Assembly: GCA_028023455.1 (NCBI GenBank)
Contig: JAQFVV010012508.1
Location: forward strand, 3,841,877-3,905,876
Source of the DNA: Epiperipatus broadwayi
Lineage: Eukaryota > Onychophora > Udeonychophora > Euonychophora > Peripatidae
Length of the DNA: 64,000 bases
Direction of reading: 5' to 3'
Of the stretch, positions 45,487 to 57,287 are shown in pieces. Numbering within the stretch: position 1 is the first letter of the stretch; every line of letters begins with the position of its first letter. The notes beneath the pieces were generated by a model, which saw only the letters and a list, made by a program, of their open reading frames with translations, ran no database searches and was not told the DNA's origin. The position numbers and the translations under genes were made by a program.

Positions 45487-46941
45487 TATATATATACATA
45501 TTTTGTCACTAATGGAGTGATCTAGAGTGCCCAAGTTTTATTTTGCAAGGATGAAAAAATTCAAGGACCTGCTGAAAGATGAACTCGCTCTCCAGGGAAA
45601 TTGGTAATCTATTTTAATTACTTTCAAATTGTATTTTTTATTCTGATTATTTTATTTCTATTTTGTTGATTTTATATATGTGCAACTTAATCCGAGTACT
45701 TGCAATAATTTTGATATAAACTAGTAATAGAGTAACATATTAACTGAATTTAAACTCTAATGACGCTATTATAGATTAATAGGAACATTAATTACTTAAT
45801 ATGTATTAGTCTGTTATTAAGGTTTGAATTATTATTATATCTGTTAGTTAGATAACTGAGACTGATTCTTTTTTAAGACCTTTCCCGCCGTTTTTCATGC
45901 TATTTTTGCATTTTATAAATACTTTTATTTTTTAAATCGCTTTGAGATTTAGTACATTTTTGTTTAATGTCGTAGGCTTTTATCATACTTTTTTTCTCAT
46001 TTATTTCATAGGATTTTAAAAACTGCATTCATAATTTACACTTTACTTATTTTTCATTGAACCCTTCGTGCGGGAGAGGAGGGGGGGTTCTAAACATTAT
46101 TCGCCTCAGATGTTAGAATCAACTTTTGTTTTAAATTTCAATTTTCTATTCTGATTATTTTATTTCTGTTTTGTTGATTTTATGTATGTGTGATTTAAAC
46201 AGAGTATTTGCAATAATTTTTGATATAAACTAGTAATACAGTAACATATTAACTGAATTTAAACTCTAATGACGCTATTACAGATTAATAGGAACATTGA
46301 TTACTTAATATGTATTAGTCTGTTATTAAGGTTTGAATTATTATCTGTTAGTTAGATAATTGAAGAGTGATTCTTTTTTTAAATCTCTTTGACATTTAGT
46401 ATGTTTTTGTTTAATTTCGTAGGCTTTTATTATAGTTTTTTTTCAATTATACATTTCAATTTCAGCGATTTTGACCCATTTGTCTCGTGCGGCGGGGGGG
46501 GGGTCTACCATTTCTAAAATGAAATGATTTTTACTGATTTTTTTTTTATATTTCAATTTCAGCAATTTTGACTGATTTGTCTTGTGCGCCGGGGGGGGAG
46601 GTGTCTACCATTTCTAAAATTAAGCGATTTTTAGCGAATATTAAAAAAAATTATCAATTGCAGGCTTCTTGGTGGTTCTGCAGCGTCACCTGGTGGCTTG
46701 TCCAGTATGTGAGAAAAGCACCAAACTTTATATAGCACCTGGAATTTGGTTATCAGTTGCCTTCTTTTCCATTCTTCTCTTTTTGAAAATGTGGGGCCTT
46801 TTTAAATATTGTTCTACCTATTATCTCTATATTTTTTTCCATTCTGCTGTCACAAAAATCCAACCATTATCTTAAAAACTATGATGTAGACTTAGAAGTA
46901 AAGACCAATAATTTTATTAGACTGGATGATTCATGATAGTT
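45487..46941. repeat. segmental duplication, copy 1
   Basis: The right arm of element 2 plus about 235 bp of flank beyond its end, ending ATTCATGATAGTT. It is repeated at 51,858-53,268. Sharing of flanking DNA shows a duplication, not two insertions. Confidence 0.85.
45527..45607 (+). other. conserved 26-codon micro-frame, right-arm copy 1
   Basis: Same frame with the ATG changed to GTG. The stop is kept. Confidence 0.3.
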
Positions 46942-47155
46942 CATTTCAACAAAAAATTTTATTAGTAATAAATAGTGATTACATTTTGATAATGGATAAG
47001 TTAATGAATAAATTGTACAATAATATTATAAAAAGTTCTGATTAACATATGGCTAGAATATGTTAGTTAGTAGTTGTTATACACTTATGTGGTTAGGTAT
47101 AATGAAGGGTTTGTGTAGAATATGAGAAACTGAGAACTTGATGAATGTTATTAGC
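46942..47155. other. unique spacer before the LINE 3' end
   Basis: About 210 bp between duplication copy 1 and the LINE poly-A tail. Nothing recognised. Confidence 0.5.
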
Positions 47156-47303
47156 TTTTTTTTTTTTTTTAATAACACGACTATTTTCTTTTTAATATTG
47201 TCTATTCTAGAATTCTGGGTAGGTGGGAGTTGACAATCAGGAAAAGGATAGAGCGGTTAGAGACCAGGTGTCGTCAAAGACTTTACTGGAGGCAAGGAGC
47301 TGA

Positions 47304-48640
47304 TCATGTTTCTTGATTTTTTGAGAGTCTGGTAAAACAATGGTATGATTTGTGGCGGGGTAATTCCATGAGAGTTTTGCATCTCACTATCCATATGGAA
47401 TAAAGGACAAAGATAGAGAGCCTTATTATTGAAAAAGTTCCACTATTAATGGCATTTTCAAGTGAGAAAATCATTTCAGATCTTATGTAAGAATTGATTA
47501 TGATTATATCTTTCAGTATTTTAAGTCTTGGACAGCGGTGTATAATATGGTCTGTGGTTTCATCTTCACGAGCACATAAACCACATATAGGGTCAATGCT
47601 AGTAAAACCTCTTCGGTGATAAAGAAACGAATTTGTGGGAAGCGCATCAAGATTAATTTTAATGATGAAGTCCAGGAATTTGGGTTCAAGGCTCCATCTT
47701 TTGAAGTGTGTAATGAGTCTTTGGTTGGTTATTTTTAGGCTGGTTTTAATGGGTTGTTGATTATAGTTGATTAGATTGTATGCTTCCCACAAAGTGATTT
47801 TTTGGTTAAGGTTAGAGGACATCATCGGGTTATAAAGTTGTAGATGATCTATTAGCAATGATATCCATGAACTGGAAAAGGGCGGGGGACGATCAGTTGG
47901 TGTAATTTTTTTCATAATGTTGGAGTATCCATAGGAGAGGATCAGATTATGTAGAATATTGTGAGTTTTTTGTAAAATGATTGCCTGTATTGAGTGGAAT
48001 GACAGTCCATTGAACCTGCGTGGTCGTTGGATACCTCGCAAGCTAATGGCAACAGTCCTTCCTCTCCAGAGAAGTTTGGTGCATAATCGGTTAATTTTAT
48101 TTTGAAACTGTTTAGTGATTTTAATGAATGGAAGATAATATGAGATTTTTGGCATTATGATCATGTTGAGGAGGCTAACCTTTCCATATAATGAAAGGTA
48201 TACTCTAGAGAGTGAAGTGGTGATGGCTTCAGTTGATTGGAGGATTGCATCTTGAATCATTCTTGCCATTGCAGTTGGAGGTTTGAAGATTGGGAAGCCA
48301 AGGTATCTTTGTGGTTTAGCAGAAAAGGAAGAGTTGATTTGTTTACCAGACATTATCTTCCAGATGGAAGATTTGTTAAAATTTATTTGTAGGCCAAGTT
48401 TCACTGTATTTCTGTTTAAGATGTTCATGAGATGGGGAAGGTATTTAATGGTGGGAAGCACAACCATGATGTCATCTATGTATGCGAATACATTGAAATC
48501 TTTATTGAGAGAAGGAAGGAATATTCCAGGGAGGTTTTTTTCTATATCCACCAGAAGAGGGTTGATGTATGCTGTGAAGAAAAGGGCACTGAGCGGATCC
48601 TTCCGATCGACTTGTATGGCTTGAAACCTGGAGTGATCTT
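47304..48640 (-). pseudogene. LINE ORF2, 3' part (RT core to C terminus)
   Basis: Upstream of codon 1 of the 415-residue frame the same frame already reads DRKDPLSALFF, the normal RT block after motif A. The frameshift against the 5' part is therefore near 48,628. RT motif C is AYIDD (residues 23-27). It is followed by RYLGFP, a SLYGKVSLLN thumb motif typical of L1/Tx1, and a C-terminal CCHC zinc motif at about residues 323-340 (CGLC, H, C). Stop at 47,304-47,306. Confidence 0.9.
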
Positions 48641-50482
48641 GCCATCAAGAGAGAGAAAAATCTCTCTGTTGTTGAGCAGATTGCTGATAATCTGAACAAT
48701 TGCAGCTGGAATGTCGTATTCCATCAGAATATCCAGAAGGGTGTTGATCTGTACTGAATCGAATGCTGCTGCAACATCCAGTTGGACGGCAATAGGTTTG
48801 GATTTACGATGTACTCTGATATGATTGAACAGTGCAGTTATATTGGACATAGCATGCGAGGTTGATGATCCCTTTTTTCCGTATTGGTTTGGCGAGATAT
48901 TGCTAAGAATTTGAGGTTGGATTTGGTCCTTAATGACTGACTCTATAATCTTGATAAGCAGTGGGGTCATGGATATTGGTCGGATACTGTTAATGTCGTT
49001 TAGTGGTTTTGCTTTTTTAATAAAAGGCACAAGTGCCACAGGGTAAAGATATGCTATGTTTCTGTAGCCGGAAGCTAGGTGATCTATCATTTTTTTAATA
49101 ATTGGAACAGTGAATTGACTGAGGTGTTTGAGAAGGAAATTTGGGATGCCGTGAAGGCCAGGATGAATGCTGTCAGGGAGTGATGATATCTTCTTTTTAA
49201 TTTGGATTTCTGTGATGCCATGTTCGCTGGGGTCTCCAGCATCCAACCAGCTGTTTACTGGAGGGGCTCCATCTTTTTGCATTAATTGGCAGAATTGTTT
49301 GCTGATGTGCTGCATCATTGGATAGCCAATGAGATTGGTACCATTAGTATAAATGGATGTGGGAGTGATTTGTTTTTTATTGTAACCCAGTGCCCATCTG
49401 AGGTAGTCTCTCGTCCAGCAGTGTTGTTGTGCTAAGAAGCATTTGGCTCTTCTGATGGAAATATATTCTGCAAGGGATTTTTGCTTGATTTTGTAGAGGT
49501 TTTTAAGGAAGATAATTTTTTCTGTATTTGTGAAATTTTGCTGTGATGCTTGAAGTTGTATATTAATGTCTGTTAGGTCATTTAGAAGACCATTTGGTCC
49601 TTTGATTTTCCTGGTGTGGTGATTTAATATGGACTGAAGAATTCCGATGAAGGAAAACCAGCCCTCCTCAGCAGGGAGGGAAAGGATGTTTATTTTCTGG
49701 AAATAGATGTATGACTCAGACACTATCGCTTCGGTCATGTTTGATTGGGTGATCATGTGCATGGTTTTTCCAGGTCCATCTATAGGTGTAGGGATTGAGA
49801 TAGGCGTGAGTTGTAAGATCAGAGCCATATGATCGGAGAAAGCAACAGGGGTTAAGGCTGCATCAAGGTTGAAATGGAGGTCTGGGGTGTAGTAAACCAG
49901 ATCAATTAGGGACTTTTTAGTTTTAGTATAGAAAGAGTAGGCTTCGGGTGGGAAGAAGCCCTCTCCACACATTAATCTGCGATTTATTAGATGCAATAAT
50001 CTGCGATTTATTAGATGCAAAAATCTCTTGTTGAAGTCATTGTAGGTGGTGTTAAAGTCTCCGAGAAGAATGGTAGGGGAGGCTCTGCTAGCGTTGATGG
50101 CATTTAGGATATTAACTATTTTTAGATATTGAGAGGTGTCTTTGGCTGTATAAATATAAGCTATGATGATCGGATAACCCCAATAATCTATTTCTATAAT
50201 AATAATATTGGCATCTAGGAATAGAATGTTGAAACTTTTTGGTGGTGCTGATTTGCTAAGAAGAATACCGACTCCACCTGAAGCTGAATGGCCGATGGAA
50301 AATCTAGTAAATCCGAGAGAGGAGAGAAGAGATATTATTTTATGGTCAGTCTTATAGTGATGTTTGGTTTCGCCCATAAGAAGTGTATGTGGGGAGCAGA
50401 GTGAGAGCCAGTTTTTAATAGCAAGAACTCTATCGATTGAGTTGATGCCGCGAATGTTTATGCCAGCTATTTTGCAGAACAT
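48629..50482 (-). pseudogene. LINE ORF2, 5' part (endonuclease and RT fingers)
   Basis: APE-type endonuclease over about residues 1-220: N9, E38 (GETK), GDFN at 141-144, SLID at 191-194, SDH at 216-218. This domain nicks target DNA for target-primed reverse transcription. RT begins after a linker, with RPISMTPL, GKKGSSTSHA and motif A at about 567-575 (QLDVAAAFD). After residue 619 the frame is wrong and ends at 48,542. Residues 153-170 contain a tandem duplication (LLHLINRR twice), from a 24-bp repeat at 49,975-50,022. ATG at 50,482 follows the ORF1 stop by 6 bases, so it may be translated by reinitiation. Confidence 0.9.
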
Positions 50483-50488
50483 GATAGA

Positions 50489-51857
50489 TTAATCCAAACT
50501 GTCCTCAGCAAAGTGATCCAAGTGAATGTGGGACATCTCTATATTAATGAGGTCTGATGTTGTTAGGCAGTCAGAGACTTGTGATTGAACTTGTAGATGG
50601 CTTGGTGATATATTTGTTGGTTGAGGAATCGCATCCATGAAGTCTTCGGTGTCTGATGGAGTAGAGTAATCTGTCTGAGATTCATCGGGAGAATCAATGG
50701 TATCTAAGGTTGTAAGATCCATGGTTTTCCTCTTTTTTTCTATGGATTTGTGAAGCTTTGAGTTGGATTTATCGGAGATTTGTTTGTTAGAGGGGGGTGG
50801 TGAGTAAAGTACCGGGTGGGAGCTAACATCATCAGAGCTTGATTTATCTGAGCGAATTGATTTTCTTTTAATTTTCTTAATTGTATTTTGGGTATTTGTT
50901 GTGTCAATTTTTTGAGGATTTTGAAGTTGATTAGTGTTGTTTTCCTTTTCCTGTTCTTTTGATAGTAGTGTTATTTTATTGTCATAAGATTTTTGTTCGA
51001 ATTTTAGACTTGAGACATTCTCTGTTTGCTGTAACAGTTGTGAATCTTCGATCATGCTGACTTTCGGGTTGGGTGTTTGATGGATCTTTTCGTCTGGTAG
51101 GTTAATTCTTGCAGGAGTTGAAGAATTGCAGATAGTTTGTGGTTCACTCTGTTTAGGGTTGTTATCAGTTGTTTTAAGCTGGTTAGGAGTTATATTGGCA
51201 GAATTGTTTTGACATTTTTTGAGTGTATTTTCTTCATCGCCTGGGTTTATCTTGTTCTCTTTAGATGGTTTGGTCATATTATCTTCTTTTGTAGAAAGAG
51301 TTTGACCTAATATTATTTCTTGGGGATTAGTATAAGTTGTTTCGAATGTTTGATCTTGAGTATTATTAGTTTGCGTGATTGGTTTAGGAGCAGTATTTGT
51401 TGTTGTTTGGTTCTCTGATTTACTACTATTAGTGTAAAGGTTGACGTTTGTTCTTTCTTGAATATTTTCATTTTGAAATATAGTTTTGGATGTGGAAGGT
51501 TTTGTTGGAGGATTTATTTGAATCTGAATATCTGGGTTTGTGAGGTTGCTGTTTGAATTAGTCCTATGTGATGATTGTCTATTTAAGGACTTGTTAATAG
51601 GTCTACCAGGACATTTGTGAAATTTATTCATTTTAATACCACAGTGTGTGCATATTCTTGCTGCACAGTCTTTAATGAGGTGTGTTCTTTGAAGGCAGAA
51701 GAAACATTGCGGTTGTACTCCTCTGAATGTCAAAACCATAGGAGAGCCTCTTGCTGTAATAATAGTGGGTATGTCAGTGGGTATAATGTTTTTCTTTAAT
51801 GTAAGTGTGAAGGTAACTGTATTGGACAGGATTTGATCTTCGAAGTGAGGATGTTAC
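50489..51857 (-). CDS. LINE ORF1, 5' truncated nucleic-acid-binding protein
   Basis: The frame is open from the junction at 51,857. The first internal Met (51,739) gives 416 residues. Upstream in frame are about 38 more residues, including FTLTLKKN and PTIITARGSP, so the real start is lost. Two zinc knuckles lie just after that Met: C12, C15, H20, C25 and C30, C33, H41, C43. The rest is a long Asn/Thr/Gln/Ser-rich disordered region. This layout (RNA-binding part, knuckles, disordered tail) fits ORF1 of Tx1-like LINEs, whose product binds element RNA. Confidence 0.85.
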
Positions 51858-53268
51858 AATATATACATATTTTGTCACTAATGGAGTGATCTAGAATGCC
51901 CAAGTTTCATTTTGCAAGGATGAAAAAATTCAAGGACCTGCTGAAAGATGAACTCGCTCTCCAGGGAAATTGGTAATCTATTTTAATTACTTTCAAATTG
52001 TATTTTCTATTCTGATTATTTTATTTCTATTTTGTTGATTTTATATATGTGCAACTTAATCCGAGTACTTGCAATAATTTTGATATAAACTAGTAATAGA
52101 GTAACATATTAACTGAATTTAAACTCTAATGACGCTATTATAGATTAATAGGAGCATTAATTACTTAATATGTATTAGTCTGTTATTAAGGTTTGAATTA
52201 TTATTATATCTGTTAGTTAGATATTTTCATGCTATTTTTGCATTTTATAAATACTTTTATTTTTTAAATCGCTTTGAGATTTAGTACATTTTTGTTTAAT
52301 GTCGTGGCTTTTATCATACTTTTTTTCTCATTTATTTCATAGGATTTTAAAAACTGCATTCATAATTTACACTTTACTTATTTTTCATTGAACCCTTCGT
52401 GCGGGAGGGGAGGGGGGGGTTCTAAACATTATTCGCCTCAGATGTTAGAATCAACTTTTGTTTTAAATTTCAATTTTCTATTCTGATTATTTTATTTCTG
52501 TTTTGTTGATTTTATGTATGTGTGATTTAAACAGAGTATTTGCAATAATTTTTGATATAAACTAGTAATACAGTAACATATTAACTGAATTTAAACTCTA
52601 ATGTCGCTATTACAGATTAATAGGAACATTGATTACTTAATATGTATTAGTCTGTTCTTAAGGTTTGAATTATTATCTGTTAGTTAGATAATTGAAGAGT
52701 GATTCTTTTTTTAAATCTCTTTGACATTTAGTATGTTTTTGTTTAATTTCGTAGGCTTTTATTATAGTTTTTTTTCAATTATACATTTCAATTTCAGCGA
52801 TTTTGACCGATTTGTCTCGTGGGGGGGGGGTCTACCATTTCTAAAATGAAGTGATTTTTACTGATTTTTTTTTTATATTTCAATTTCAGCGATTTTGACT
52901 GATTTGTCTTGTGCGCCGGGGGGGGGGTGTCTACCATTTCTAAAATTAAGCGATTTTTAGCGAATATTAAAAAAAAATTATCAATTGCAGGCTTCTTGGT
53001 GGTTCTGTAGCGTCACCTGGTGGCTCGTCCAGTATGTGAGAAAAGCACCAAACTTTATATAGCACCTGGAATTTGGTTATCAGTTGCCTTCTTTTCCATT
53101 CTTCTCTTTTTGAAAATGTGGGGCCTTTTTAAATATTGTTCTACCTATTATCTCTATATTTTTTTCCATTCTGCTGTCACAAAAATCCAACCATTATCTT
53201 AAAAACTATGATGTAGACTTAGAAATAAAGACCAATAATTTTATTAGACTGGATGATTCATGATAGTT
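51858..53268. repeat. segmental duplication, copy 2
   Basis: Matches 45,487-46,941 with small differences. One is about 38 bp present in copy 1 near 45,855 and absent here. It ends at the same flank base, then diverges. Confidence 0.85.
51896..51976 (+). other. conserved 26-codon micro-frame, copy 2
   Basis: ATG to TAA, reading MPKFHFARMKKFKDLL and onward. A GT directly in the last codon (TTG|GTAATC) could be a splice donor. Function unknown. Confidence 0.35.
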
Positions 53269-54144
53269 ATAGTTCAGTTTTGCAGTAACAACATGTATGG
53301 AATGGACTTTAGTTTTATACTAATTTCTAGGAAAATGCCTAATATCTAATTCTATAATTGTGCTTTACGCACATGTAATGAAGCTATATAATTAATAATC
53401 CTAGATTAGTAGTCTGAGTGCTTTTGGGAAGCCTAAGTTCCCATAATTACAGCTCATTACTAAATGAGATATGTTTGTGGTAAAGTCTTATGTAAATTTA
53501 TGCAATTTGCCTATGTATATTTTTACCATGGCAGCTGAGCGGTTAATGCCTTACATATGGTAGACATTCATAAATTAGTATGATTGTTTCAGCTCCAAGG
53601 AAAGGAAAGAAAAAAAAACTGCTCTAGAAATGAGTTCTGCAATGACTATATAAACCATTCTATGAATCCCAAATGTAGCCACATGTACAATATTCTGGTT
53701 CATTTTATATTTATTTGATATTTTATGACAGTGTATTTTAATTTCTTCAGTAGAAAAAATTTTCCTTCTGAAATGTTCCAACACCCTATTCAATTGTAAT
53801 TCTCCAACGTGTTCTGTTCTCCATATTTGCCCAATGGAAACATTTAATATTGCACTTCTTTTGAATGATTTTTAAATAATCCTTAATCTACCTCATTGAT
53901 GAAAACCATGTCCAAGTTTACCATAAACAAACTTTTATGATGTCTTGCATTCATTCATATTACATTTCCAATCCAATGAAGATATGATTTTACAGAAGTG
54001 GATTCTATAGTAATATCACAGATTGATTAATATCTCCATTTGGTTATTTGGTTTCCTCTGTTATTTATTGATCCATCTATTTTATTTGTTTGAAGATTGA
54101 TAGAGTTATCTGGATAAAATGAAGAAAACTTTTCATTTTATTAT
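53269..54144. other. nothing recognised
   Basis: AT-rich DNA. The minus frame at 53,575-53,793 is unsupported. Confidence 0.4.
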
Positions 54145-54565
54145 GCGCACACTCTTGAGGTTTACAGCCTTAGTAAATGTTATTTATGTAATGAATGTGT
54201 TTAAATAAATTTATAATTACAACTTTAAATTATCATAATAGATTTCTAACTATAAGATCTTTCCATTGATTCATTGTAAATCGAAAGATTTCACGAGTAC
54301 TAATGTGTAATAGGAATTGCGGACTTAATCAGTGAAGTATTGAATAGCTTCACACTCTCAGATCTAACCGCTTCAGCTTCACCTATTTATATAGAAAGTA
54401 GGTTGAAGTAAAGAAGGGTTCCTCTCTTTTCTTCCAAAGCATAAACTTGTGGTTAAGACCTGTAGAGGCCCCTACCTTTGCATTTCACATGCACACTCTT
54501 GAGGTTTACAGCCTTAGTAAATATTACTTACCTAATGAATGTGCATTTAAATAAATTTATAATTA
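54145..54565. repeat. direct duplication, two blocks of about 80 bp
   Basis: CACTCTTGAGGTTTACAGCC...AAATAAATTTATAATTA occurs at 54,150-54,225 and 54,491-54,563. Confidence 0.8.
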
Positions 54566-54627
54566 ACCATTTTAATATTTCATTTCAGAAATGGTGAAAT
54601 TTCCAACTGACATTTGAGTTATATAAA

Positions 54628-55260
54628 TAAAATAGTTTTTGGATCAAACCGTGTGTTACTTTTGCTTACTTCCCAATGTTTCAACTAAATAGCATCTGCC
54701 ATTGTCATGGTTAACTTTTCAAAGAAAACCTGTTAGATCTCAGATAGTAATGAGATTGAGTGTGAGTATGAGATTGAGCATAAAATAGTTGGGAATTCAG
54801 AATATGTGGCTTAACAAAATGTTTATTTTCTTCAGTTTCACCATTACTTGATTTCAGGTTTATATTAGAAGAAGGAAATAAAATAAAAGGATCTCCATAA
54901 AGCTGGAATACATTGTGCTTCATCAGCTCTATTTAAAAATACCAACTAGTTTAAATAGAACTGATGAAGCACAACGTATTCCAGCCTTATGGAGATCACT
55001 TATTTTATCTCTTTCTTCTAATACAAACTTGAAAATAATTAATGGTGAAACTGAAGAAAATAAACATTTTTGTTAATTCACATATTCTGAATGCTCAACT
55101 ACTTTACGCTCAATCTCATTCTTTATCTCACACTCAATCTTGTAACTATGTCAGATCTAACAGCTTTTTTTGAAAAGTTAACTTTGACAATGGTGGATGC
55201 TATTTCATCGAAACATTGGGAAGAAAAATAGCACACAGTTTGACCCCAAAACTACCTTAT
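54628..55260. repeat. large foldback element
   Basis: Arms of about 300 bp with near-complete pairing (TGATGAAGCACAACGTATTC against GAATACATTGTGCTTCATCA, and outer ends CAAACCGTGTGTTA against AGCACACAGTTTG). The centre is CTATTTAAAAATACCAACTAG. The minus frame at 54,711-54,923 lies on an arm. Confidence 0.9.
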
Positions 55261-55349
55261 TGAAAGCTTATAATCGTGAAAACATCATATATATATATGG
55301 AATAATTTCAAAACTATATACTTCACCCGTCATATCATTTATTTAAAAT

Positions 55350-55412
55350 AACATCACATGATCACCATATCTTATGCTAGTACATAACTGTATGGAGAGT
55401 TTTGCATATTTA
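55350..55412. mobile_element. foldback family A, terminal remnant
   Basis: ACATCACATGATCACCATAT joined to TGTATGGAGAGTTTTGCAT, that is, both termini with the inside deleted. Confidence 0.7.
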
Positions 55413-55617
55413 AAATAACATAAATATACATAGAAAGATAACTTTTCAATTTCAATCCTAAAATTAGAAAAAAATATGAACCAGATTGATTGATATTATT
55501 TTCAAAATATGAAATGAATAGATGGATCAAGATTTGATGGAGTTCATCTTAATAGACTTTTTTTTAAAAAAATATTTAAATACAAGTATAATGTATATAC
55601 AGAATTCTATATGTAAA

Positions 55618-55805
55618 TAGACGGGATTTGAACACAGACTTTCAAGCTCCCTTCAGCTATCATCCCTTCTTATATAGCCGATTCACATGACCACACACAT
55701 GTGCAAAAGATAAGTGATCTCTAATATAGTATTTCGTGCTGAATCAGCATCCATCGGTTGATCCAGGTCAACATCTCCCACACATACATATAATCAGTGC
55801 TCAGT
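55618..55805 (-). mobile_element. family B element with hammerhead relic
   Basis: Minus-strand copy. The stem II region GATGCTGATTCAGCAC and GAAA are kept, but the core reads CCGATGG. The arm GGGATTTGAACACAGACTTT carries the B-box-like motif. Confidence 0.7.
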
Positions 55806-56619
55806 TTGTTTGTTTTTAAATAAAAATTTCCATTACAGTTATAAAAGAATACAATATTACTTTCTGTAATTTGCTTTTTGTATTTGCTCAACTGTAAAAT
55901 GAATTCAATAAATTAATATTTTTTTTCAAAGTTCATGATATAGATTCTTAGATAATGGAAGCAATTTATTTATTTTGTTTTATTTACTTATTAATTGAAT
56001 TATAAAAAAAAAACATTTATATATAAGAAAAATGAGTATTTGTATTTAAAAATCTTTTTTGTTTCTTAGTTGTTTAAAAATCTTTTCATCTAGAAGTAAC
56101 ATTTAGTGAAAATAACCAATAAGTCAAACAGGCCTTTTTTCTATTCTCATGTATTCGTATAAGTTATATATCCACAGTTATTTTAATATAATATTATTTT
56201 ATTAATACCTTTTTATTTTATTTATTCATATTTAATTAACATAATTATTAAATAATTTATCAAAATTTTAAAATGTTAACAAGGACATACTATATGTATT
56301 ATCTTGTTATATATTTTTTGCTATTAATTTTTTACATATCCAGAAGTTTCGTGTTTTTTTGCATTCAGAGATGAGAGGGGTGAAGGTTTCTTCTTAAATT
56401 TTATAAATCAGTCCAGTAATTGAGAATATTTCCATTTCATTTACCAACAAATAAATTTAAAGCCTTGTTCAGGGTGATGACTTGATTTAAAAGAACTCTT
56501 ATCATTGATATGATCTTTATTCCATACATGGGTTGTGTCCATTAATCGTCTATAAGACCACGGCATGGGGAAAAGGTGCCTTTGTGCATGTTAAATTTCA
56601 GTGTAACTAATTCCATGAA
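55806..56619. other. nothing recognised
   Basis: AT-rich DNA with no supported feature. Confidence 0.4.
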
Positions 56620-57287
56620 CAGAGCCGGTCTGAGGATGGTGCAATACTATACAAGGCCCACATTTATTGAGACCCTGGACTTGCATGGTCTATGCCTTTT
56701 GTGAAAATCAAAAAATAATATTTTATTATATGTTAAGTGAAACTACATTCCCCCCCCTTTTATACAAAACTTTATAATTTATAGGCTTACAATAAGTATC
56801 CCATATGAAATAATACAATCATAAAAGAGACTCATTATGTGGTAAAGCAGATTTTTCCATTACTGTGTGTTTATACCTAAATGTTTCCAGTGTTCTTATC
56901 ATGTTGATGCGAAATCAGTATAGACCAAGAATGATCCTCTTCAGTTAGCATTTTTATCTTTTGAAACAAAAATTTGCAAAAAAATAATAAAATTAGGACA
57001 ATATTCTTAACAGATTCACAATAAAACTTTAAAGAAAAGAAAATATTTTTTTTTTGCATTATATGTATTTTATTCTGTTTTCTTAAATATTGATTTGAAA
57101 TCATATTTATAATAAATAAGTAATTATTTATACAAATTTGGGCAATTTTAATTTATATATATATATTTGCAAATACAAATAATATATATTTTTTAAATAT
57201 CTAAATGTATTTTATCATGTGAAAAAGACCCCCCCTCCCCAACATGAAAACTGCACTGAGCCCCATTTTTTTCTCGGATCAGCTCTG
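56620..57287. mobile_element. possible hAT-like non-autonomous element
   Basis: Ends CAGAGCCGGTCTGAG and, inverted, CAGAGCTGATCCGAG. The CAG(A/G)G start is hAT-like. The flanking octamers TCCATGAA and GTCATGGA agree at 5 of 8 bases, a weak target duplication. No transposase. Confidence 0.5.

Larger units (their letters stand above)
43489..46705. mobile_element. 3.2-kb long-inverted-repeat element 2
   Basis: The left arm (43,489-44,345) is the reverse complement of the right arm (about 45,280-46,705). The ends read TTGGACGAGCCACCAGGTGA, with TA outside (43,487-43,488 and 46,706-46,707), suggesting TA target duplication. The right arm is longer because about 500 bp is tandemly duplicated (45,640 and 46,144 blocks). 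Runs of 8-12 G or C recur in the arms. The middle holds a nested family D foldback. There is no transposase. Confidence 0.75.
47156..51857 (-). mobile_element. Tx1/L1-like LINE, 5' truncated
   Basis: On the minus strand: ORF1 with zinc knuckles, ORF2 with endonuclease and RT, a short 3' UTR and a poly-A tail (seen as T run at about 47,156-47,172). The 5' end joins duplicated arm DNA at about 51,857 inside an open ORF1 frame, so the true 5' end is missing. I saw no clear target-site duplication. Confidence 0.9.

Noticed and set aside
46669-46875. Repeated hydrophobic frame (also 53,020-53,202)
   Set aside because: Lies across the element 2 end and flank within the segmental duplication; hydrophobicity comes from T-rich DNA.
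48283-48695. Plus-strand open frames of 87-113 codons
   Set aside because: They lie antisense to the LINE RT and are its shadows.
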